Origin: Acidobacteriota bacterium
Lineage (GTDB): Bacteria > Actinomycetota > Acidimicrobiia > Acidimicrobiales > UBA8190
Reading direction: 5' to 3'
Assembly (NCBI GenBank): GCA_028872975.1
Contig: JAGWNV010000142.1
Span: forward strand, 1 to 6,849
DNA length: 6,849 bases
A model generated the notes under the pieces. It was not told the DNA's origin. It ran no database searches and was given only the letters and a program-made list of their open reading frames with translations. Positions 1 to 5,712 of this stretch are shown here, piece by piece. The position numbers and the translations under genes are program-made. How positions within the stretch are numbered: position 1 is the stretch's first letter; the number at the start of each line of letters is the position of its first letter.

Positions 1-1604
1 GCGCCTTCTACGCCGAGCAGACCCTCGGCCAGCTGGCCGACGAGCGGGGCGGCCTGCCCGTGGGGACCGTCGAGGACTGGCCCGACCTCGCCGTGCGCGG
101 GGTCATGCTCGACGTCTCCCGCACCAAGGTCCCCACCCTCGAGACCCTCTTCGCCCTGGTCGACCGCCTCGCCTCCTGGAAGGTCAACCAGGTCCAGCTG
201 TACATGGAGCACACCTTCGCCTACCCGGGCCACGAGGAGGTCTGGCGGGCGGCCGACCCCTACGACGCCGCCGACCTCACCGCCCTGGCCGACCACTGCG
301 CAGCCCGGCACGTCGAGCTCGTGGCCAACCAGAACTGCCTCGGGCACATGGAGCGGTGGCTCCTCCACGACCGCTACGCGCCCCTCGGCATCGCCCGGGG
401 AGTGGTCCGGGGGCCGATGGGCATGGCCTTGCCGCCCTCGACCATCGACCCCGCCAACCCCGCCTCCTTCGGGCTCGTCGAGGAGCTGCTCGACACCCTG
501 ACCGGCGTGCTTCCCGGCGGCCGGCTCCATGTCGGCCTGGACGAGCCCTGGGACCTCCCGACGAATCGCTACGCCGAATGGGGCGAGTGGGCCCGGCGCC
601 TCCGGTCGCTCCCGGCGACGGCCGGACGGGACCTCCTCGTCTGGGGCGACATGCTCGCCGCCCACCCCGATCTCCTCCGGGGGCTGCCCGAGGGGGTGAC
701 GGTCTGCGAGTGGGGCTACGAGGCGAACCACCCCTTCGGCCCCCGCCTCGAGGCCATCGCCGAGGCCGGCCTGCCCAGGTGGGTCAGCCCGGGCACGTCG
801 AGCTGGCTCTCGGTGGTGGGTCGGGTGACGAACGCCGTCGACAACTGCCGGGCCGCGGCGGGGGCGGCGGCCGGGCACGGCGCCGAGGGGCTCCTCGTCA
901 CCGACTGGGGCGACATGGGCCATCTCCAGCACCTGCCCGTCTCCGACCCCGGGCTCGCCGCCGCTGCCGCCTTCGGGTGGTGCCTGTCGTCCAACGCCGG
1001 CCTCGGGCCCGCCGAGCTGGCGCCCCTCCTCGACCGCCACTGCTACGGCGACCCGTCGGGGGCACTGGGCGAGGCGGTCGTCGCCCTCGGGGACCTCCAC
1101 ACCCTCCAACCGCTCGAGGTGCCGAACATCTCGGCCCTCGTCCTCCACCTCTACTTCCCCCAGCTCCCCGTGGGCCCGGCCATGGGCTCCGACGTCTCCT
1201 CCGTCCATCTCGAGGCGGTGGAGGCCGCCCGCGACGGCGCCGGCGAGACCCTCCGCCGGGCCCGGCCCACCACCGACCACGGCCGGCTCGCCGTCGAGGA
1301 CCTCCTCGCCTCCGCCGAGCTCGTCCGGCTCTGTCTCGCCGACGCCGGCGCCCGCCTCGAGGGCGACGGGACCCTCCTCTCGGTGCCGACCCCCGTCCGG
1401 GCCGCCCTCGCCGACCGTCTCGGCGGGGTCGTCGAGGCCCATCGCCACCGGTGGCTCGCCCGGAACCGACCGGGAGGCCTCGACGAGTCCTGTGCCTGGC
1501 TGGACCACCTGGGCCGGAGCTACCGCGACGGCGCCGCCGCGCTCGACTGGGCCGGCCCCCTGGTGGAGGCGGTGCGCGCCCGGGACCGGGACCGGGCGTC
1601 GTGA
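1..1604 (+). CDS. Glycoside hydrolase family 20-like protein (beta-N-acetylhexosaminidase type), 5' partial
   Basis: The reading frame is open from base 3, so the true start lies upstream; the GTG at 60 is internal. The visible part has 533 residues. Residues 32-40 (RGVMLDVSR) followed by a conserved strand ending in QVQLYMEHTFAY match the start of the GH20 (beta/alpha)8 barrel. HVGLDE (176-181) corresponds to the family HxGxDE motif, with Asp180 and Glu181 as the polarising/catalytic pair of substrate-assisted hydrolysis. Tryptophans in VWGDM (Trp214) and TDWGD (Trp302) fit the aromatic sugar pocket. The C-terminal ~150 residues are helical and not recognised. Family members remove terminal GlcNAc or GalNAc; the true substrate here is unknown. 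Any signal peptide would be outside the window. The stop overlaps the GTG of the deacetylase gene by 4 bases, so the two are probably translationally coupled. Confidence 0.82.
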   Translation, partial: AFYAEQTLGQLADERGGLPVGTVEDWPDLAVRGVMLDVSRTKVPTLETLFALVDRLASWKVNQVQLYMEHTFAYPGHEEVWRAADPYDAADLTALADHCAARHVELVANQNCLGHMERWLLHDRYAPLGIARGVVRGPMGMALPPSTIDPANPASFGLVEELLDTLTGVLPGGRLHVGLDEPWDLPTNRYAEWGEWARRLRSLPATAGRDLLVWGDMLAAHPDLLRGLPEGVTVCEWGYEANHPFGPRLEAIAEAGLPRWVSPGTSSWLSVVGRVTNAVDNCRAAAGAAAGHGAEGLLVTDWGDMGHLQHLPVSDPGLAAAAAFGWCLSSNAGLGPAELAPLLDRHCYGDPSGALGEAVVALGDLHTLQPLEVPNISALVLHLYFPQLPVGPAMGSDVSSVHLEAVEAARDGAGETLRRARPTTDHGRLAVEDLLASAELVRLCLADAGARLEGDGTLLSVPTPVRAALADRLGGVVEAHRHRWLARNRPGGLDESCAWLDHLGRSYRDGAAALDWAGPLVEAVRARDRDRAS

Positions 1605-2431
1605 GCGCCGGCGCCGGGGTCGTGGTCCACCTCGCCCCCCACGCCGACGACGAGTGCATCGGCGCCCCGGCCACCCTCATGGCGTTGCGCGACCACGGCT
1701 GGCGGGTGGTGAACGTCACCTGCAGCCTCGGCCGGCCCGACGAGGCCGACCGGCGGCGCGCCGAGGTGACCGAGGCCTGCCGGCGGGCGCGCTTCGAGAG
1801 CCTCGTCCTCGACCCTCCCCTGGGCGACCCCCTCTCGGGCGCCGAGGTGGGGCCCTCGACGCGGGCCCTGGCCGACCGCCTCGCCCCGGTCCTCGTCGAG
1901 CTCGACCCCCGGATCCTCGTGGCGCCGAGCCCCCACGACCGCCACCGCGGCCACGAGGTCGTGGGCCGGGCCGCCCTCACCCTCGGGGCCGGCCTGGGCG
2001 ACGGCGACGGCGACCGGGCCGTCGGCGGGCGGCGGCTCTGGCTCTGGGGGCTCTGGGCCGATCTCCCCCTCCCCACGGCGGCGCTGGGCTTCGCCGAGGA
2101 CCGCCTGGACGAGGTCCTCGACGCCCTCGCCGCCCATGCCGGCGAGCTCGACCGCAACGACTACCGGCGCCTCGTCCGGGGGCGGGCCGAGATGAACGCC
2201 GCCCTCGGCCCCGAGCGGGTCTTCGGGTTCGGGTCGGCGGGCACCTCGGTCCCCTTCGCCGAGCTCCTCTGCGAGCTCGGGAGGGCCGGGGGGACCTGGC
2301 GGCTGGGCCGGCCCCGGTGGCTCGATCCGGCCATGCCGGTGGGGGAGCTCGGCGACAAAGCCGTCGACGCCTGGCTGGAGTCGCCGAGCATCACCGACCG
2401 GTTCGGCCCTCCCGGGTACCGCGATCGGTGA
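1601..2431 (+). CDS. PIG-L/LmbE family zinc-dependent N-deacetylase
   Basis: A 276-residue protein, usual for the family. The GTG start at 1601 forms a GTGA overlap with the preceding stop and puts the metal motif at the expected distance from the N terminus. PHADDE (13-18) is a variant of the family's (A/P)HPDDE: His14 and Asp17 should bind zinc and Asp16 should be the catalytic base. PHDRHRGH (111-118) supplies the third zinc ligand, probably His118 or His115. There is no signal peptide or membrane segment, so it is probably cytoplasmic. Known relatives deacetylate GlcNAc-containing molecules (GlcNAc-PI, GlcNAc-inositol of mycothiol synthesis, chitooligosaccharides, antibiotic precursors). 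Linkage to a GH20-like gene suggests an N-acetylhexosamine-containing substrate; this is inference. The Pro-to-Ala change in the first motif leaves the functional residues intact. A much longer in-frame extension upstream (to 356) lies inside the GH20 gene and is an artefact of GC content. Confidence 0.88.
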   Translation: MSAGAGVVVHLAPHADDECIGAPATLMALRDHGWRVVNVTCSLGRPDEADRRRAEVTEACRRARFESLVLDPPLGDPLSGAEVGPSTRALADRLAPVLVELDPRILVAPSPHDRHRGHEVVGRAALTLGAGLGDGDGDRAVGGRRLWLWGLWADLPLPTAALGFAEDRLDEVLDALAAHAGELDRNDYRRLVRGRAEMNAALGPERVFGFGSAGTSVPFAELLCELGRAGGTWRLGRPRWLDPAMPVGELGDKAVDAWLESPSITDRFGPPGYRDR

Positions 2432-3126
2432 TCCACCGGCTCGTCCTCTGGGACATCGACGGCACCCTCGTCTCCACCGGCCCTGTCGGACGCCAGGCCC
2501 TCGAGGCCGGCGCCGCCGAAGTGGCAGGGATGGCGACGGTGCCCCACATCTCCATGGGCGGGAAGACCGACCCCCAGATCGTCGGCGAGATCCTCGCCGC
2601 CGGCGGCCTCCCGCCCGACCGGGCGGCGAGGCTGGTTCCAGCCGCTCTCGCCGTGGCCGAGCGCCGCCTCGCCGAGTGGCGGGGGCGCATCGCCGAGGAG
2701 GGCTTCGCCCAGCCCGGGGTGCGGGACCTGCTCGAGGCGCTGGCGGGCACCGACGGCGTCCGCCAGGCCCTCCTCACCGGGAACGTGGAGCCCAATGCCT
2801 TCGTGAAGGTCGACGTCTTCGGCCTGGCCGGGTTCTTCGACTTCGCCGTCGGCGCCTACGGCAGCGACCACGCCGACCGGGACCGGCTCGTCCCGATCGC
2901 CCTCGACCGGGTGGCCCGGCTCCGCCGGGACCGGTTCGCGCCGTCGGAGGCCTGGGTGATCGGCGACACCGCCAACGACCTCCGGTGCGCCCGGGCCGGT
3001 GGCGCCCACTGCCTCCTCGTGGGGACCGGCCGGGAGGGCATCGGCGCCCTCGACGGCCTCGACCCCGACCGGCTCGTCCCCGATCTCGCCGACACGGGGA
3101 GCGTCCTCGCCACGCTCCTGGCCTGA
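2428..3126 (+). CDS. HAD-superfamily hydrolase (phosphoglycolate phosphatase-like)
   Basis: A 232-residue protein starting at GTG 2428, which overlaps the previous stop as GTGA and places motif I right at the N terminus. Motif I is DIDGT (9-13), with Asp9 as nucleophile and Asp11 as acid/base. Motif II is LLTGN with Thr117. Lys127 is a likely motif III lysine. Motif IV is VIGDTANDLRCA, with Asp180 and Asp184 as Mg ligands. The inserted helical cap (about 18-95) is the C1 type seen in Gph, beta-phosphoglucomutase and similar phosphatases. It should be a soluble Mg-dependent phosphatase. The substrate cannot be read from the sequence; a small sugar phosphate is plausible given the GH20 and deacetylase neighbours. 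It is the last gene of the first block, followed 8 bases after its stop by a hairpin. Confidence 0.88.
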   Translation: MIHRLVLWDIDGTLVSTGPVGRQALEAGAAEVAGMATVPHISMGGKTDPQIVGEILAAGGLPPDRAARLVPAALAVAERRLAEWRGRIAEEGFAQPGVRDLLEALAGTDGVRQALLTGNVEPNAFVKVDVFGLAGFFDFAVGAYGSDHADRDRLVPIALDRVARLRRDRFAPSEAWVIGDTANDLRCARAGGAHCLLVGTGREGIGALDGLDPDRLVPDLADTGSVLATLLA

Positions 3127-3134
3127 GCAGGAAA

Positions 3135-3157
3135 TTCGCCGCCGAACAGCGGCCGAA
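3135..3157 (+). terminator. Possible hairpin terminator without U-tract
   Basis: Inverted repeat just after the HAD gene stop. The stem pairs TTCG-CCGC (3135-3142) with GCGG-C-CGAA (3149-3157), giving 8 base pairs with a single bulged C at 3153 and the 6-base loop CGAACA. No run of T follows, so it is not a classical intrinsic terminator. Actinobacterial 3' ends often have such U-poor hairpins. It lies between two blocks of unrelated function, which supports a boundary role. It could instead be an mRNA 3' stabiliser or a protein-binding site upstream of hyhB. Confidence 0.4.
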
Positions 3158-3158
3158 A

Positions 3159-3172
3159 GGGACCAGCGGCCC
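3159..3172. promoter_or_regulatory. Imperfect GGGAC/CCC palindrome, candidate activator operator
   Basis: GGGACCAGCGGCCC is an imperfect inverted repeat ending one base before the predicted -35 element. Its centre is 42.5 bases upstream of the hyhB ATG, which is the predicted transcription start. It matches 10 of 14 positions of the DosR core GGGACTWWAGTCCC, but the outer flanks of the DosR box do not match. GGG and CCC runs are common in DNA this rich in GC, so the match is weak evidence. The position is the stronger argument. Confidence 0.2.
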
Positions 3173-3201
3173 TGGGCACCCGGACCCTCCGCCGCTACCG
3201 T
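3173..3201 (+). promoter_or_regulatory. Predicted leaderless promoter of the hydrogenase operon
   Basis: TGGGCA (3173-3178, 4 of 6 to TTGACA) and TACCGT (3196-3201, fits TANNNT) are separated by exactly 17 bases. The -10 ends 6 bases before the hyhB ATG, so transcription would start at the A of the start codon. No purine-rich ribosome-binding sequence precedes that ATG, as expected for a leaderless mRNA, a common arrangement in actinobacteria. This is the only non-coding gap in the window and sits at the change of function between blocks. Confidence 0.55.
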
Positions 3202-3207
3202 GCAGAC

Positions 3208-4383
3208 ATGGGGCACGACGACGTCGTGGTCATCGACGACGTCGGGCTGGACGGACTGATCGGCGCCCTCCGAGAGGCGGGATTCGAACCCGCCGGTCCC
3301 GTCGTCCGCGACGGCGCCATCGTGCCTGGGGCGATCCGGGGGGTGGGCGATCTCCCTCGGGGATGGCACGACCGGCAGGCGCCCGGCCACTACCGCCTCG
3401 TCCACTCCGACGACCGCCGGTACTTCGCCTGGGCCGTCGGCCCGGCCTCCTGGAAGGCAGCAGTGTTCCCCCCGGTCCAGGAGGTCTGGCGAGCCTGGGA
3501 GCGCGACGGCGCCCTGGTCGTCTCCGAGCCGCCCGTCGCCGGGGCCCCGATGGCCGTGATCGGTGCGCGTCCGTGTGAGCTGGCTGCCCTGGCCGTCCTC
3601 GACGGCGTCCTTGGGCGCCCCCCGGTGGCCGATCCCGGCTACGAGACGCGCCGGGAGCGGGCCTTCCTGGTCGTCGTCGACTGCGCAGAGCCGGGAGGGA
3701 GCTGCTTCTGCACGTCGATGGGCACGGGGCCCGCGGCGGCAGACGGCTTCGACCTCGCCTTGACCGAGTTGGACGACGAGGCAGGACATCGCTTCCTGGT
3801 CCGGGCCGGGACCGACCGGGGGGCGCGGGTCCTGAGCGCCCTGGCCACGCGCCCGGCCACCGATGCCGAACTGGGAGCGAGGGAGGACCTGCTGGAGCGG
3901 GCCCGAGCCGCCATGGGCCGATCGCTCGACACCGACGACCTCCCCGGGCTGCTGGCCCGGAACCTCGAGCACCCTCGCTGGGACGAGGTGGCGGCGCGTT
4001 GTCTCGCCTGTGGGAACTGCACCTCGGTGTGCCCCACCTGCTTCTGCAGCGACGTCCGGGACACCACCGACGTCACCGGAGAGGTCCGACGCACGCGGAC
4101 CTGGGCCTCGTGCTTCGACCTGGATCACTCCTACCTGCACGGCAACGCCGTGCGATCGTCGACGAGGGCCCGCTACCGGCAGTGGATGACCCACAAGCTC
4201 TCGACGTGGTGGGACCAATTCGGCATGTCCGGCTGCGTCGGCTGCGGCCGGTGCATCACGTGGTGCCCGGTGGGCATCGACCTGACCGAGGAGGCGGCCG
4301 CCATTCGCGCCAGCGACGGCACCTTCGGCCCTGGTTCCACAGCCGCCGGCGCCCCGACTGGGTCGGCCCGGGTGGCGCCGTGA
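3208..4383 (+). CDS. hyhB: Group 3b [NiFe]-hydrogenase beta subunit, ferredoxin-type 4Fe-4S protein
   Basis: A 391-residue soluble protein like the sulfhydrogenase beta subunit (HydB/HyhB), which carries electrons between the HyhL/HyhS module and the flavin subunit HyhG. The N-terminal ~255 residues include the family features ARPCEL (120-125), a conserved VVDC (Cys159) and SCFCTS (Cys166, Cys168). Two ferredoxin motifs follow: Cys265-x2-Cys268-x2-Cys271-x3-Cys275-Pro, and Cys343-x2-Cys346-x2-Cys349-x3-Cys353-Pro. They should bind two [4Fe-4S] clusters. Extra cysteines at 278, 280 and 302 are also seen. The last ~25 residues are Gly/Ala/Pro-rich and probably unstructured. The ATG at 3208 has no Shine-Dalgarno but sits at the predicted transcription start, and I see no better start. 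Its stop overlaps the next gene as GTGA. The main alternative would be an anaerobic sulfite reductase A-type subunit, but the downstream hydrogenase genes settle the assignment. Confidence 0.92.
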   Translation: MGHDDVVVIDDVGLDGLIGALREAGFEPAGPVVRDGAIVPGAIRGVGDLPRGWHDRQAPGHYRLVHSDDRRYFAWAVGPASWKAAVFPPVQEVWRAWERDGALVVSEPPVAGAPMAVIGARPCELAALAVLDGVLGRPPVADPGYETRRERAFLVVVDCAEPGGSCFCTSMGTGPAAADGFDLALTELDDEAGHRFLVRAGTDRGARVLSALATRPATDAELGAREDLLERARAAMGRSLDTDDLPGLLARNLEHPRWDEVAARCLACGNCTSVCPTCFCSDVRDTTDVTGEVRRTRTWASCFDLDHSYLHGNAVRSSTRARYRQWMTHKLSTWWDQFGMSGCVGCGRCITWCPVGIDLTEEAAAIRASDGTFGPGSTAAGAPTGSARVAP

Positions 4384-4853
4384 TCCGCCGCGACGTCGCC
4401 GAGGTCGTCACGGCGCATCCGCTCCTTTCCGGGCTCCCCGCCCCCATCATCGAGGAGCTGGCGGGATGCGCCCGCAACGTGGCCTTCGAGGCGGGCGCCC
4501 TGCTCCTCGTCGAAGGATCGCCGGCCGACACCTTCTACCTGCTCCGCCGAGGCCGCGTGGCAATAGAGGTGCGCTCGCCGGTGCGGGGACCGCTCGTGAT
4601 CGAGACGACGGGCCCCGGAGACGTCGTGGGCTGGAGCTGGATGGTGCCGCCCTACCGCTCGCAGTTCGACGCCCGGGCCCTCGAGCCGGTCGGCGCCGTC
4701 GCCCTCGACGCCGTCTGCCTGCGGACAAAGGCGGCTGCCGACCCCTCCGTCGGCTACCTGCTGCTCCAGCGGGTCAGCGCCGTGCTCATCGACCGACTCC
4801 AAGCCACCCGGCTGCGACTCCTCGACCTCTACGAGGCTCCCCTTGCCCGTTGA
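4380..4853 (+). CDS. Stand-alone cyclic-nucleotide-binding-fold (CNB) protein in the hydrogenase operon
   Basis: A 157-residue protein with one CNB (Crp/Fnr effector) domain and nothing else. Residues 13-30 (HPLLSGLPAPIIEELAGC) are the typical N-terminal helices. FEAGALLLVEGSPADTFYLLRRGRV (36-60) is the first beta-roll half with its conserved glycines. GPGDVVGWSWM (78-88) followed by PPYRSQFDARA (90-100) occupies the phosphate-binding cassette. The usual Gly-Glu of cAMP-binding cassettes is Gly84-Trp85 here, while an arginine (Arg93) remains. The C-terminal helix ends at about residue 157, so there is no helix-turn-helix and it should not bind DNA itself. The GTG start overlaps the hyhB stop as GTGA, and its 3' end overlaps hyhG, so it is made together with the hydrogenase. 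It may be a ligand- or redox-sensing accessory subunit or a regulator of enzyme activity; both are inference. Confidence 0.85.
   Translation: MIRRDVAEVVTAHPLLSGLPAPIIEELAGCARNVAFEAGALLLVEGSPADTFYLLRRGRVAIEVRSPVRGPLVIETTGPGDVVGWSWMVPPYRSQFDARALEPVGAVALDAVCLRTKAAADPSVGYLLLQRVSAVLIDRLQATRLRLLDLYEAPLAR
4832..4836 (+). promoter_or_regulatory. Ribosome-binding site supporting the TTG start of hyhG
   Basis: CGAGG lies inside the end of the CNB gene, 6 bases before TTG 4843. This favours the TTG over the in-frame ATG at 4906, which has only a run of G (4896-4900) before it. Confidence 0.4.
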
Positions 4854-5712
4854 GACGGCAACCGGCACGACCGGGGCGGCTCCTGCGGGCGCCCCGGGGG
4901 CGCCCATGCGGCCGGTCCTCCACCGGGTGGTGGACCGGCGACGGGAGTCCGACGACGTCGTCACCCTCGCGCTCGAGCCCCAGGGCGGCCGCCCGTGGCC
5001 GTTTCGTGCCGGTCAGTTCCACATGCTGAGCGCCTTCGGTGTAGGCGAGGCGGCCATCTCGGTCAGCAGCCCTCCGGGGGACGCCCCTGTCGTCGAGCAC
5101 ACGGTCCGAGACGTGGGGCCGGTCACCCACGCCATGTGCACGGCGCCGCCGGGGACCCTCGTCGGGGTCCGGGGCCCCTTCGGGACGGACTGGGGGATCG
5201 AAGGCGCCGCCGGGGACGTCGTGGTGGCGGCTGGCGGGATCGGCCTGGCACCGCTGCGGGGCGCCATCCACCAGCTACTGGCGTCGCCCCGCGTGGAAAG
5301 GGTCTTCGTCGTCGTCGGCGCCCGGTCCCCGGCACAGGTCATGTTCGGAGAGGACCTCGAGGTCTGGGCGACCCGCGGTGCGCGCGTCGCCGTGACGGTT
5401 GACGTCGCCGACCGGGGCTGGAGGGGCCACGTGGGCCTGGTGACCTCCTTGCTCGGCCCTCTCGAGTACGACCCGGCCCGGACCTCGGCGCTCGTGTGCG
5501 GTCCCGAGATCATGATGCGGTTCACGGCCCGGGCGCTGCTCGACCGGGGCGTCGAGCCCTCTCGCATCCGCATCTCCCTGGAGCGGAACATGCAGTGCGG
5601 CCTGGGGTGGTGCGGGCACTGTCAGCTTGGGCCGTTGCTGCTGTGCAGGGACGGTCCGGTCGTCACCTACGACGGCGCCGTCCCCGGGCTCCTCCTGGAG
5701 CGTGAGCGGTGA
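4843..5712 (+). CDS. hyhG: Group 3b [NiFe]-hydrogenase gamma subunit, FAD/NAD(P)-binding with [2Fe-2S] cluster
   Basis: With the TTG start the protein has 289 residues, close to the family's usual ~280-290. It is the diaphorase subunit that exchanges electrons with NAD(P)(H), related to PyrK and ferredoxin-NADP reductases. The FAD domain includes RAGQFHMLS (55-63) and the GVGEAAISVSS segment (66-76). The nucleotide domain has GGIGLAPLR (131-139) and VCGPEIMM (218-225). The C terminus carries ERNMQCGLGWCGHC and a later Cys: Cys252-x4-Cys257-x2-Cys260-x7-Cys268, then DGPV, the [2Fe-2S] site of this family. The first ~21 residues are Ala/Gly/Thr/Pro-rich and unconserved-looking. ATG 4906 (Met22) is the alternative start, giving 268 residues without loss of any domain. 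The TTG start overlaps the CNB gene by 11 bases; the stop overlaps hyhS as GTGA. Confidence 0.92.
   Translation: MPVETATGTTGAAPAGAPGAPMRPVLHRVVDRRRESDDVVTLALEPQGGRPWPFRAGQFHMLSAFGVGEAAISVSSPPGDAPVVEHTVRDVGPVTHAMCTAPPGTLVGVRGPFGTDWGIEGAAGDVVVAAGGIGLAPLRGAIHQLLASPRVERVFVVVGARSPAQVMFGEDLEVWATRGARVAVTVDVADRGWRGHVGLVTSLLGPLEYDPARTSALVCGPEIMMRFTARALLDRGVEPSRIRISLERNMQCGLGWCGHCQLGPLLLCRDGPVVTYDGAVPGLLLERER

Noticed and set aside
60..62. GTG at 60 as the start of the GH20 gene.
   Set aside because: The frame is open upstream to the window edge with ordinary coding sequence (AFYAEQTLGQLADERGG), as in GH20 proteins, so 60 is internal and the start lies outside the window.
356..1600. Long plus-strand open frame running in the deacetylase frame from 356 across the GH20 gene.
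   Set aside because: The translation is Arg/Pro/Gly-rich low complexity, typical of a GC-rich shadow frame, whereas the GH20 frame has recognisable motifs. The deacetylase motif sits correctly with a start at 1601.
898..2157. 419-codon minus-strand open frame opposite the GH20 and deacetylase genes.
   Set aside because: Arg/Gly/Ser/Pro-rich without any domain; codon-position shadow of the two plus-strand genes.
3269..3293. Perfect tRNA T-arm look-alike on the minus strand: GCGGG, loop TTCGAAT, CCCGC, with a possible 7-bp acceptor pairing to 3354-3360 (one G-T).
   Set aside because: It lies inside hyhB codons for EAGFEPAG. The intervening ~60 bases give no convincing D arm (no GG in the loop) or anticodon stem, T8 is absent and no CCA follows. 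Best explained as a coding coincidence, though an att-site scan would be cheap.
2161..4218. 685-codon open frame on the minus strand spanning three genes.
   Set aside because: It is antisense to three genes with clear catalytic motifs, and its translation has no recognisable domain and a composition expected of antisense GC-rich DNA.
4380..4853. Calling the CNB gene a Crp/Fnr transcription factor.
   Set aside because: The protein ends at residue 157 right after the C-terminal helix of the effector domain, and the following frames encode hyhG, so there is no helix-turn-helix.
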